Below, piece after piece: positions 14,480-22,862 of a stretch of DNA of 24,319 nucleotides (position 1 is the stretch's first letter; each line of letters opens with the position of its first letter). The notes beneath the pieces were generated by a model. That model made no database searches. It saw only the letters and a program-made list of their open reading frames with translations, and had not been told where the DNA came from. The position numbers and the translations under genes are program-made. Source of the stretch: Flavobacteriales bacterium. GTDB lineage: Bacteria; Bacteroidota; Bacteroidia; Flavobacteriales_D; Sanyastnellaceae. The DNA lies in contig DQKQ01000194.1 of assembly GCA_015660615.1 (NCBI GenBank), forward strand, positions 1 to 24,319. The letters run 5' to 3'.

Positions 14480-16201
14480 ATGGATAATCTCAAATGGAAA
14501 GCGGCTAAATCTCCTAAAAAAAAGGCTGTAAAAGACTTGTGTAAGGAGACTGGGTTAACCTATATGGTTGCACAAATCCTTGTGCAGCGTGGGATTACCT
14601 CTCTATCTGAAGCTGATAATTTCATGCGGCCCAAGCTTGAAGACTTGCACGACCCGGAGACCATGTTAAACATGGAAAAAGCCGTAAAAAGGTTAAATAA
14701 GGCTATAAATAAAGGTGAGCGTATCATGGTTTATGGTGATTATGATGTTGACGGCACTACCTCTGTTGCTATGGTTTCCACTTTTTTAGAAGGTTTAAAT
14801 GTCCAAATAGTTCCCTATATCCCTATGAGGTATCAAGAAGGATATGGGGTTTCAAAAGACGGGGTGGATAGGGCTAGAAAGTCTGGATGTACAATCCTAA
14901 TTACGTTAGATTGTGGTACCAAAGATTTTGAAGCTTTAGAATATGCCGCAAGCTTCGGGATAGATACTATAGTCTGTGATCACCATCTTCCAGCTGATGA
15001 ACTTCCCAATTGTTTTGCGCTCCTTAACCCGAAACAACCAGGATGTGAATATCCTTTTAAAGAACTCTCAGGTGCGGGCGTAGCATTCAAAATGTTATCT
15101 GCTCTTGTCCCTTACATAGGGCTTACTATGGATTCCGTCTATGATCATTTAGATCTATTGGCTTTAAGCATAGGGGCAGATTTGGTCGATATTACTGGTG
15201 AGAATAGAATTATGGCTTACCATGGAATGCTCAACTTAAGAGAGCATATGAGACCGGGAATTAGGGCTATGCTTCAAGTGGCAGGAATTGAAGAAGCTCC
15301 TAAAACCGTCAGAGACATGAGTTTCAGCTTAGGACCCAGAATCAATGCTGCTGGTCGTGTAGGTCACGCATTAACAGCTGCCAAGCTTCTAATGGCAAAT
15401 GATGAGGGTAGCGCACTTGAGTTGGCGAGTCAGTTAGAAACCATGAATCAGGCAAGGCGAGACATCGATGAAGATTTAACCGAGGAGGCGATTGCTCTTA
15501 TGGCAGAACAGCCACCTGGCAGGTCTTGCACAATTGTACATGGCGAGGGTTGGCATAGAGGAGTATTGGGGATTGTCGCAAGTAGGCTTGTTGAACAGCG
15601 GTATTGCCCTACAATTGTACTTTCGGAGGAGAATGAAGTCCTAACAGGTAGTGCGCGTAGTGTGCCCGGGATAGATATTCATGAGGCTTTCGAAAAGTGC
15701 AGACATCTTATTGAACAATTCGGAGGTCACCCTATGGCTGCTGGTTTAACTATTCGTAAGGAAAATATGGATGCTTTTACATCAGAGCTAAATGCTGCAA
15801 TTGCAGCACAAACAGAAGGTCATATCCCCAAGCCCACAGTCTCCTTCCACATGCCTATTAACCTTAACGAATTAAACCCTACAATGTACAAGGAGTTTGA
15901 GCGATTGGGGCCATTTGGGCCATGTAATGAGGTTCCTGTATTTATGGCTGAGGGGGTGGTGACTGCCATTCCTCCAAGAACGGTAGGTCATGGAGGTAGG
16001 CACTTAAAACTTGTTGTTCAATCTGCAGAAAACCCACTTCATAGATTTGAGGCTATAGGATTCGGAATGGGAGAAAGAATAGATGAGGTGAGGGCTTGGA
16101 GATCCTTTGACTTGGTTTTCACTCTCGCTAGAAACACTTTCCGAGGGAAATCTACTTTGAATTTACACCTACGAGATATTCGTGTTCACAAATTCGTGTG
16201 A
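14480..16201 (+). CDS. recJ: Single-stranded-DNA-specific 5'-3' exonuclease RecJ
   Basis: RecJ degrades single-stranded DNA 5' to 3' in recombinational and mismatch repair and needs a divalent metal. The DHH-domain motifs are intact: YGDYDVDGTTS at residues 85-95 (metal Asps), LDCGT near 143-147, CDHHLP with DHH at 157-159, and SGAGVAFK near 187-194. The DHHA1 domain has GSARSVPGID and FGGHPMAAG, with GGHP at 415-418. The C-terminal OB-type domain completes a 573-residue protein of normal length. The ATG at 14480 follows an A/T-rich leader shared with the divergent lipoprotein gene. The last 16 bases overlap the convergent mscS gene. Confidence 0.97.
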   Translation: MDNLKWKAAKSPKKKAVKDLCKETGLTYMVAQILVQRGITSLSEADNFMRPKLEDLHDPETMLNMEKAVKRLNKAINKGERIMVYGDYDVDGTTSVAMVSTFLEGLNVQIVPYIPMRYQEGYGVSKDGVDRARKSGCTILITLDCGTKDFEALEYAASFGIDTIVCDHHLPADELPNCFALLNPKQPGCEYPFKELSGAGVAFKMLSALVPYIGLTMDSVYDHLDLLALSIGADLVDITGENRIMAYHGMLNLREHMRPGIRAMLQVAGIEEAPKTVRDMSFSLGPRINAAGRVGHALTAAKLLMANDEGSALELASQLETMNQARRDIDEDLTEEAIALMAEQPPGRSCTIVHGEGWHRGVLGIVASRLVEQRYCPTIVLSEENEVLTGSARSVPGIDIHEAFEKCRHLIEQFGGHPMAAGLTIRKENMDAFTSELNAAIAAQTEGHIPKPTVSFHMPINLNELNPTMYKEFERLGPFGPCNEVPVFMAEGVVTAIPPRTVGHGGRHLKLVVQSAENPLHRFEAIGFGMGERIDEVRAWRSFDLVFTLARNTFRGKSTLNLHLRDIRVHKFV

Positions 16202-17010
16202 ACGTGTACGTCTCTTTGAGGGAATGGAATCGTAATGTCGTTTTCTCTGAAAGCAGCATCGATTTTAAAGCGAACATCACTCTCAATTAACTTTCTATCC
16301 CAAGGGGATTTTACCCATCCACGGACTTCGAAAACCAAGGAAGAGTCGCCAAATGATTTAAAGATAACTTGAGGCTTGGGAGTTTGAACGACTTGGGTTT
16401 GGACTTGCATAGAATAAAAAAGAATGTCTGAAACAATCTTAACATCACTTCCGTAAGCCACGCCGACTTCCACACTAATACGAGTGGTACTCTGCCCCTG
16501 AGTTAGGTTGCGAACCGAGTCACCAGCAATCTTAGAATTAGGCATAACGACAAGGTCTCCACAAACCGTTTCCACGCTAGTGGCTCGCAATGCGATGTTC
16601 TTTACCCTAACTAAATCTCCTCCCACTTCTAACTCATCTCCCACCCTGACGCCTCCCTCAAATAGAAGAACGAACCCTGAAATAACGTCGTTGAAGAAGC
16701 TTTGAAGACCTATACCCACACCCACCAATAAAGCCGCGGAACCAGCCCAAATTACGGTGAGGTTAAATCCGAAAATATCCGTCACAATGAAAATAGTAAT
16801 GATGTAGATAAATGTTCTCGCCAGACGGAAAATTAAAAACCTACGGCCCTCGTCTAATTTTCTGTTTTTTGCAAATTTACTAAGCGTTTTCCTGGTCACA
16901 TAAATCAAAAATTTTCCCGCAAAAACTGCAAGAATTACTTCTAAAACTTCTTGAACACTTAAATCATAGGTTCCAAACTGTAGGCTTTTTGAAAGAAATT
17001 CGTTAATCAT
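16186..17010 (-). CDS. mscS: MscS-family mechanosensitive ion channel
   Basis: Small-conductance mechanosensitive channels open under membrane tension to release solutes in osmotic downshock. This 274-residue protein has MscS architecture: TM1 near residues 20-38, TM2 near 60-79, and a pore helix TM3 near 88-118 with Gly/Ala-rich GSAALLVGVGIGLQSFFND. The beta domain follows (GDLVVMPNSKIAGDSVRN), then the C-terminal mixed domain ending DITIPFPQRDVHV. It starts with ATGA overlapping the dnaG stop, so translation is probably coupled to dnaG, an unusual partner. The stop overlaps recJ by 16 bases in the opposite orientation. Confidence 0.94.
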   Translation of the reverse strand: MINEFLSKSLQFGTYDLSVQEVLEVILAVFAGKFLIYVTRKTLSKFAKNRKLDEGRRFLIFRLARTFIYIITIFIVTDIFGFNLTVIWAGSAALLVGVGIGLQSFFNDVISGFVLLFEGGVRVGDELEVGGDLVRVKNIALRATSVETVCGDLVVMPNSKIAGDSVRNLTQGQSTTRISVEVGVAYGSDVKIVSDILFYSMQVQTQVVQTPKPQVIFKSFGDSSLVFEVRGWVKSPWDRKLIESDVRFKIDAAFRENDITIPFPQRDVHVHTNL

Positions 17011-19061
17011 TTGGGAAGTATTACAACTCCAAGAGAAGAGTTTAGGTCTTTTACCATTCTATCAAGGGAGATTTTCTCTCTTAGAAGTCTTGTTGTTTCA
17101 TCCTCCGATACATCTTTTAATGCAAGGGCTTGGATTACTTTATCTATGTTACGTTGCACATCAAACAACAGTAATCTAGTAGTAGCGGACGATAATGATT
17201 CTTCTAGAACGTCTTCTTCTACTACAGAAAAAATGTGGTGTTTGTTCTCCCAATTTTCACTGAGGCTGTACTTATGAATTAGGCTGTTGGCGGCTTTACT
17301 TTGGACTTCTGGGGATGCATCGGTAAAAAACGAAGCGGAAGTAGGGAGGGCTCCATCATCTAAACTTTCAATATATTTAGATAAAATAAATTGTGTGGAA
17401 TCCCCCTCCATAGCTAACTGATGAGTTTCCATTCGGTGAACTAAAAGCTCTGCAAAAGTAACTTTAGTGTAAACAGATTCTTTCACTGATTCATCTTGGC
17501 CTTCTGTCTCTTTTTCATCTTCCACCTCTATTTCTACCTCTACCATAGATTCACCATGTTCAAGCAGCAATCGTATAAGATTATCCTCTAAAATATCTCT
17601 CTTAGCGCGAACTCTAGCAGGAATCCCCGGCGCCAAATCATCTTCTACCTGAGTTGCAAAAGTATCCCCTGGAAATGGTGTACTGGGGGGAGATGTTTGT
17701 CTAGGTATTGAGGGTTTTTGATACTGTTTTGAGCGTTTCGAATCTTGGACTAGTCGCTTTTGAAGCTCTTTCGCCACCTCTCCTTGAAGTAAATCCTCCG
17801 GTAGTTTTAATCGAGCGGCTATAGTTTGAATATAGATTGACCTTTGAATTGCATCTTGAACACAGGCAATGGTCGTCACAATACTGTGAACCAGTTCAGA
17901 TCTTTTTAAGGGGTCATCACCCGCTTCCTCGCTTAGTAAATCTGACTTAAAGGCAAGAAAGTCCTGGGCGTCTTCGCGTACATGCTTCTGAAGCTCTGTT
18001 GAGCTAACCTTCTTTGAGTAGCTATCGGGATCGTCACCATCAGGGAAGGTCACAACCTTTACGTTCATGCCCTCTGAAAGTAGAATATCTATTCCGCGAA
18101 GAGCCGCGGCCATACCCGCTCTATCTCCATCAAAAAGAACGGTGACGTTTTTTGTGAAACGGCGAATGAGATGAATTTGGCCTACTGTGAGAGCTGTCCC
18201 GCTTGAAGAAACCACATTTTCAACACCACATTGACTCAAGGCCATCACGTCTGTATATCCCTCGACTAACAAGCACATATCCTCCTTACTAATATGAGGC
18301 TTTGCTGCGTGGATCCCATACAAAGCGCGCGACTTGTCGTACAGCTCACTTTGAGGACTGTTGAAGTATTTAGCTATTTTCTTCTCCGTCTTTAGCGTCC
18401 TTCCGCCGAATCCTATAACCCTTCCTGTGACGTCTTTAATGGGAAACATGACCCTTCCGTGGAAGAAGTCAAATAATTTCCCGTCGCTGCTTTTCTCCTT
18501 TCCTAAGCCAGTGGCTATTAGGCGTTCTTTCGTGTATCCAGCTTCCAGCGCGGCGGTAGTCATGACCTCCCAGCCATCGGGGCAAAATCCTATGTCGTAT
18601 TTCTCGAGAGTTTCATCTCTGAACCCCCGATTCTTGAAGTAGCTAAGTCCTATAGCCTTACCTTCTTCGGTATTGTGTAGCTGGTCTTTAAGCCATTTTT
18701 GAGCCCAAACAACAAGCGCTCCCAAGCTGTCTTTTTCACTTGCAGCAGCTATCTCTTCAGGACTTTGCTCTCTTTCCTCAATTTCTATATTATAGCGTTT
18801 TGCCATAATTCTAAGAGCTTCGGGGTAACTCACCTTTTCTTGCTCCATTAAAAATGTAGCGAGTGAACCTCCCTTTCCCGAGCTAAAACATTTAAATATT
18901 CCCTTGCTTGGAACGACATAAAAAGACGGGGTTTTTTCGTTCGTAAATGGGCTAAGGCCTCTATAACTGCTGCCTTGTTTTTTTAACTCAACGTAATCAC
19001 CAATGACGTCTTCTATGACGGCGGTTTGGTGTATTAATTCAACTGTCTCTTTAGGTATCAC
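17007..19061 (-). CDS. dnaG: DNA primase DnaG with degenerate zinc-binding domain
   Basis: DnaG makes RNA primers at the replication fork. The 684-residue protein begins at a GTG (19061), giving the family start MIPKETVELI. The N-terminal CHC2 zinc region is recognisable (GLSPFTNEKTPSF, then SSGKGG). However, the ligand positions equivalent to Cys40, His43, Cys61 and Cys64 of E. coli are Ser37, Thr40, Cys58 and Ser61, so zinc binding is unlikely. The catalytic core is intact: HGRVMFPI, the TOPRIM Glu267 in LVEGYTDVMAL, and the acidic pair D311/D313 in FDGDRAG. A low-complexity acidic stretch (VEVEIEVEDEKETEGQDES) separates core and helicase-binding C-terminus. It is the first gene of a dnaG-mscS pair and diverges from the sensor kinase gene. 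Confidence 0.96.
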   Translation of the reverse strand: MIPKETVELIHQTAVIEDVIGDYVELKKQGSSYRGLSPFTNEKTPSFYVVPSKGIFKCFSSGKGGSLATFLMEQEKVSYPEALRIMAKRYNIEIEEREQSPEEIAAASEKDSLGALVVWAQKWLKDQLHNTEEGKAIGLSYFKNRGFRDETLEKYDIGFCPDGWEVMTTAALEAGYTKERLIATGLGKEKSSDGKLFDFFHGRVMFPIKDVTGRVIGFGGRTLKTEKKIAKYFNSPQSELYDKSRALYGIHAAKPHISKEDMCLLVEGYTDVMALSQCGVENVVSSSGTALTVGQIHLIRRFTKNVTVLFDGDRAGMAAALRGIDILLSEGMNVKVVTFPDGDDPDSYSKKVSSTELQKHVREDAQDFLAFKSDLLSEEAGDDPLKRSELVHSIVTTIACVQDAIQRSIYIQTIAARLKLPEDLLQGEVAKELQKRLVQDSKRSKQYQKPSIPRQTSPPSTPFPGDTFATQVEDDLAPGIPARVRAKRDILEDNLIRLLLEHGESMVEVEIEVEDEKETEGQDESVKESVYTKVTFAELLVHRMETHQLAMEGDSTQFILSKYIESLDDGALPTSASFFTDASPEVQSKAANSLIHKYSLSENWENKHHIFSVVEEDVLEESLSSATTRLLLFDVQRNIDKVIQALALKDVSEDETTRLLREKISLDRMVKDLNSSLGVVILPK

Positions 19062-19162
19062 GAAAGCGAAGGTAAGAAGCGTATTTGTTAATCCTTTCTA
19101 AAATTTAGGGTACTTTTAATTGAACACTGAATTATTACTGATTGAAAGCGTAATTTGCGGCA

Positions 19163-20458
19163 ATGCGAGGGATTAAAATATCATGGCTAATTGGTGCAAT
19201 CGCAGTTGCTGTGTTGTTTATCAGCCTTATACAGGTTAAGTGGTTAAAAACATCATTGGACTTACAAAAGAAGATTTTTGACCAAAGTGTTGAACAGTTA
19301 TTAAATACAGTTTCTCATTGGATCTTAGTTGAAGCTGATTTCGCATCTCTCGAAATTGATCACGAAAGTGAGGATCAAGTAGATCAGCTTATCGTTGATG
19401 GTCTGCAACGCCAATCCAGAGCCATCTTACTTAGAATGGAAACCCTTCCAATGGATTCGCTTCTCTCGCTTTCTTTAAGTGAGCATGGAATCGAAACAAG
19501 TGTCGTTTTCGGGGCATTCGACAGATATGGTCAACCTGCCTATCTAGACGAGCGCAGCGAAGCTTATCGCGACGAGCTAGTTGATAAAGGATACTCTGTA
19601 GGTCTTGGCCCGCTTCAATTACGCGTGTACTTCCCCGACTTAGGGCGACATCTCATAAAATCTATAGTAGGAGCTTTTATGCTGTCTGGGGTGATGCTCT
19701 TGTTCATTGCGGTAGGCTTGGCTTACGTAATGCGTTCAGTAATAAAATCTAAGGAGCTCGTTAAAATAAGGCGAGAGTTAATGAATAACCTCACCCACGA
19801 ATTAAAAACCCCTATCTCAACAATAGGGCTTGCTAGTGAAGCATTAGGTGATTCCGATTTAAAACTTAATGAAGAGAAAAAGAACTATTACATTTCAATG
19901 ATACGAGGCGAAAACAAAAGGCTAGGAGTTCTTGTAGAAAAGGTGCTTCAGGCCAGTCTCTCAGATTCAAAGTCACTCAAACTTTACCCCGTTGAGCTAA
20001 ACATTCACGATGTCATAAAGGATGTTGTTCGAAATGTTGCCATGCAAGTGCGAAAACAAGGTGGGAAAGTTGAGCTTTCTCTAAAAGCCCCGAATCCTAT
20101 AATACTAGCTGATAAAATTCATATCACTAACGTTGTTTTCAATCTCTTAGACAACGCCATTAAGTACTCTCCAGATAGAGCTCAGATTGAAATTATATCT
20201 AACCAAAAAGAAGATGGTGTCGAGTTAATCGTAAAAGATAACGGGGTGGGAATCCCTAAGGAATACATTGGCAAGGTATTTGACAGATTGTTTCGAGTTC
20301 CTACTGGAAACGTTCACGATGTAAAAGGGTTTGGTCTAGGTCTGAGTTACGTGAAAACTGTAATTGAAAGACATGGCGGACATATTTATGTCGAAAGCGA
20401 ATCTGATAAAGGAAGTACATTCGTCGTAAAATTGAAATTTGATTCTAACTTAAAATGA
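19163..20458 (+). CDS. Two-component sensor histidine kinase
   Basis: A 431-residue inner-membrane kinase. TM1 is near residues 7-25 and TM2 near 168-190, enclosing a periplasmic sensor region of about 140 residues that I do not recognise. The HisKA domain has the phospho-acceptor His212 in NLTHELKTPIST. The ATPase domain has the N box NLLDNAIKYS near 337-346, the G1 box DNGVGIP near 359-365 and the G2 box GFGLGLSYVK near 389-398. No HAMP or PAS domain is evident. The stop overlaps the regulator start (ATGA). Its AT-rich upstream region has TAATTTGC ending five bases before the ATG, which, if a promoter, would make a nearly leaderless message. The signal is unknown. Confidence 0.94.
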   Translation: MRGIKISWLIGAIAVAVLFISLIQVKWLKTSLDLQKKIFDQSVEQLLNTVSHWILVEADFASLEIDHESEDQVDQLIVDGLQRQSRAILLRMETLPMDSLLSLSLSEHGIETSVVFGAFDRYGQPAYLDERSEAYRDELVDKGYSVGLGPLQLRVYFPDLGRHLIKSIVGAFMLSGVMLLFIAVGLAYVMRSVIKSKELVKIRRELMNNLTHELKTPISTIGLASEALGDSDLKLNEEKKNYYISMIRGENKRLGVLVEKVLQASLSDSKSLKLYPVELNIHDVIKDVVRNVAMQVRKQGGKVELSLKAPNPIILADKIHITNVVFNLLDNAIKYSPDRAQIEIISNQKEDGVELIVKDNGVGIPKEYIGKVFDRLFRVPTGNVHDVKGFGLGLSYVKTVIERHGGHIYVESESDKGSTFVVKLKFDSNLK

Positions 20459-21159
20459 GCACATCACCTATACGAGTCCTACTTTGTGAGGACGACCCTA
20501 ATCTAGGTAAATTACTTTCTGACTACCTCAAAGCGAAAGGATACGAAACTACATGGGCACAAGATGGCGCTGAGGGAGTCAAACAATTTCACAGAGGAAC
20601 ATTCGATTTCATCATCCTAGATGTAATGATGCCAAGAAAAGATGGCTTCGAGGTGGCTACTGAAATCCGGCACGAAAGCAAGCATATTCCCATCTTATTT
20701 CTCTCAGCAAGAGGACAGAAAGAAGACACTCTTGAAGGTTTTAAAGTCGGGGCTGACGACTACATGACTAAGCCGTTTTCAATGGAAGAACTCCTTGTGA
20801 GAGTCCAGGCTATTTTAAGAAGGACAGCGTCTCTGCCTCAGGCGGGAGAAGAGGTAACAAAATACAAGGTGGGAAAGTTTGATTTCGACTACAATATTCA
20901 ACAATTAAATCTTGACGGTGAGAAATATAGACTTACTACAAAAGAGAATGAGCTTCTGTTTTTACTCGTGAGAAAACGCAATGGTCTGTTAGAGAGAAAC
21001 CATGCTCTTGCTGCAATTTGGGGTGATGCCAATTACTTTAATGGAAGAAGCATGGATGTTTACATTGCAAAGCTTCGCAAACACCTAAAAGAGGATGAGA
21101 GGATTGAAATACTGAATATTCATGGGAAAGGCTTTAAACTCATAGCTCCTGAGGGTTAA
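20455..21159 (+). CDS. OmpR/PhoB-type response regulator
   Basis: A 234-residue transcription factor, partner of the kinase just upstream with a 4-base ATGA overlap. The receiver domain (1-120) has the acidic pocket EDD at 12-14, the phospho-acceptor Asp56 (LDVMMP), Ser84 in LSARG and Lys106 in MTKPF. Residues about 133-232 are a winged helix-turn-helix with LTTKENELLFLLVR and the recognition helix region MDVYIAKLRKHL. The architecture is like RprY of Bacteroidota, but orthology cannot be shown here. Target genes are unknown; prs follows after a gap that has its own promoter box. Confidence 0.95.
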   Translation: MSTSPIRVLLCEDDPNLGKLLSDYLKAKGYETTWAQDGAEGVKQFHRGTFDFIILDVMMPRKDGFEVATEIRHESKHIPILFLSARGQKEDTLEGFKVGADDYMTKPFSMEELLVRVQAILRRTASLPQAGEEVTKYKVGKFDFDYNIQQLNLDGEKYRLTTKENELLFLLVRKRNGLLERNHALAAIWGDANYFNGRSMDVYIAKLRKHLKEDERIEILNIHGKGFKLIAPEG

Positions 21160-21177
21160 TTAGAACCTACTTATCCG

Positions 21178-21185
21178 TATATTTG
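21178..21185 (+). promoter_or_regulatory. -7 box of the prs promoter
   Basis: TATATTTG is an exact TAnnTTTG match 21 bases before the GTG start of prs. It would place the transcript start near 21192 and separates the prs-rplY-pth transcript from the kinase/regulator genes. It also covers an upstream TTG codon at 21183, which therefore cannot be the start codon. Confidence 0.5.
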
Positions 21186-21206
21186 CGCCCCCTAAACAGG
21201 TCTCTT

Positions 21207-22148
21207 GTGTCAGATACGATTAAAATACTTGCAGGTACTGAATCTTTCGATTTCGCTGAACGTGTAGCCAAGGCATACGGTTCTGAACTCATTGATTCAA
21301 AGACAACAAAGTTTTCTGATGGTGAATTCTCAGTAAGCATTGAGGAAACAGTGCGCGGGAAAGTAGTTGTAATCGTTCAATCGACATTTCCCCCTTCTGA
21401 CAATCTTTTCGAACTTTTGCTTTTAATAGACGCAGCTAAAAGAGCCAGCGCTAAGAGCATTATCGCTGTTATGCCTTACTTCGGAATGGCACGTCAGGAT
21501 AGAAAAGATAAGCCAAGGGTGGCTATTGGAGCCAAGCTCGTAGCTAATATGCTTATGGCAGCTGGTGTTGATCGTGTTATCACAATGGATCTCCACGCAG
21601 ACCAAATCCAAGGTTTCTTCGAAGTTCCAGTTGATCACCTATATGGCTCAACAATTTTTCTTAAGTACATTAAGGATAGCTTAGACCTATCAAATATTTG
21701 CATCGCAACTCCTGACACGGGGGGTACAAAGCGTGCAAACTCATACGCAAAGAGGTTGGGAGTGGATATGGCTATTTGTTACAAGCAAAGAAAAGTGGCA
21801 AACGAGGTGACTGAGATGACTGTTATAGGTGATGTTAAAGGAAAAGACGTAATTATCGTTGACGATATGTGTGACACTGCCGGCACTCTTACTAAGGCTG
21901 CGGGACTTATGATGAAGCACGGTGCGTTATCTGTCCGCGCAATTTGTACTCACGCTGTCCTTAGTGGCCCAGCTTACAAACGAATTCAAGATAGCGTCCT
22001 AACAGAGTTAATAGTCACAGACACCATTCCTCTAAAGAAAGGTGCTCAAACAGAAAAAATTAAGGTCCTGCCCGTGCACGATCTGTTTGCTCAGGTACTC
22101 ACATGCCTAATGAACAACGAAAGTATTAGTACACATTTTATTATTTAA
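21207..22148 (+). CDS. prs: Ribose-phosphate pyrophosphokinase (PRPP synthetase)
   Basis: Makes PRPP from ribose 5-phosphate and ATP for purine, pyrimidine, NAD, His and Trp synthesis. GTG at 21207 gives MSDTIKILAG and 313 residues, matching the family. A longer frame from TTG at 21183 would begin inside the -7 box and adds eight unconserved residues. Motifs are TKFSDGE near 34-40, the ATP-binding RQDRK near 96-100, MDLHADQIQGFF with His130 and TPDTGG near 168-173. The PRPP/ribose-5-phosphate loop is VIIVDDMCDTAGT near 215-227. The C-terminus ends STHFII, slightly unlike the usual SVS-L tail. rplY starts 10 bases after the stop, and both genes probably share a transcript. Confidence 0.96.
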   Translation: MSDTIKILAGTESFDFAERVAKAYGSELIDSKTTKFSDGEFSVSIEETVRGKVVVIVQSTFPPSDNLFELLLLIDAAKRASAKSIIAVMPYFGMARQDRKDKPRVAIGAKLVANMLMAAGVDRVITMDLHADQIQGFFEVPVDHLYGSTIFLKYIKDSLDLSNICIATPDTGGTKRANSYAKRLGVDMAICYKQRKVANEVTEMTVIGDVKGKDVIIVDDMCDTAGTLTKAAGLMMKHGALSVRAICTHAVLSGPAYKRIQDSVLTELIVTDTIPLKKGAQTEKIKVLPVHDLFAQVLTCLMNNESISTHFII

Positions 22149-22158
22149 ATAGACAATT

Positions 22159-22857
22159 ATGAAAATTGCATCATTGAGCGGTTCTTCTAGAAAGAACGTA
22201 GGAAAGAAAGGTGCTTCTGCATTACGCACTGCGAATCAAGTCCCAGGTGTTCTTTACGGAGGTAAAACCCAAACACACTTCGCAGTGGATGAGGTTAAAC
22301 TGAGCAAACTCGTTATCAACCCTGACGTATTTGCAGTAGAACTTGATATTGACGACACAACTAGAAAGTGCATCATTCAAGAAGTACAGTTTCACCCAGT
22401 AACGGATAGGATCGTTCACGTCGACCTTCTAGAGATACTTGATGGAAAAGAGATTAAGGTCAACCTTCCTCTTATTTCTGAAGGAAAAGCTAAAGGTGTG
22501 ATAAACGGTGGGCGCATGGTAACTCTTTTTCGTCGTGTTCCTGTTCAAGGTCTTTTCGAAAACCTTCCTGATGCACTAACCGCTGACGTAAGCCCTCTTA
22601 AGATAGGAGACAACCTTCGTGTAAGTGATTTGAGCGTAGAGGGGTGCCGTATCCTTTTAAACGAGTCTGTTCTTCTATTTGCTTGTAAGGTTACTCGTGC
22701 TGCTCTGTCAGAAGAAGAAGAAGAAGAAGAAGGAGGAGAAGAAGGAGAAGGAGGAGAAGAAGGAGAGGGAGAAGTAAAAGGCGATGGTGAAGGAAAAGGA
22801 AGTGGAGAAGATGGTTCTTCTAAGGAAGGTGAGAAATCTGATGGTGGAAAAGCATAA
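22159..22857 (+). CDS. rplY: Ribosomal protein bL25 (CTC/TL5 type) with acidic tail
   Basis: Binds 5S rRNA in the large ribosomal subunit. The 232-residue protein is of the two-domain CTC/TL5 type. The 5S-binding beta-barrel (about 1-95) has LRTANQVPGVLYGG and EVQFHPVTDRIVHVDLLE. The TL5-like C-terminal domain (about 96-180) has VNLPLISEGKAKGV and DNLRVSDL. Residues 185-232 are a low-complexity tail of Glu, Gly, Lys and Ser with no fold expected, longer than in most relatives I know. It is encoded partly by a 65-base run of purines. The gene lies between prs and pth; the prs-rplY-pth order is common in bacteria. ATG at 22159. Confidence 0.96.
   Translation: MKIASLSGSSRKNVGKKGASALRTANQVPGVLYGGKTQTHFAVDEVKLSKLVINPDVFAVELDIDDTTRKCIIQEVQFHPVTDRIVHVDLLEILDGKEIKVNLPLISEGKAKGVINGGRMVTLFRRVPVQGLFENLPDALTADVSPLKIGDNLRVSDLSVEGCRILLNESVLLFACKVTRAALSEEEEEEEGGEEGEGGEEGEGEVKGDGEGKGSGEDGSSKEGEKSDGGKA
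22710..22774 (+). repeat. Uninterrupted 65-base polypurine tract (GAA/GGA-rich)
   Basis: From 22710 to 22774 the plus strand has only A and G, built from GAA, GGA and GAG codons of the bL25 tail. It begins with a near-perfect GAA repeat. Such tracts are prone to slippage, which would lengthen or shorten the tail in frame by whole codons or break it. Confidence 0.9.
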
Positions 22858-22862
22858 TTAAG

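Noticed and set aside
21183..21206. N-terminal extension of prs from a TTG codon
   Set aside because: The codon lies within the -7 box, and the added residues are not part of the family; the GTG at 21207 fits better.
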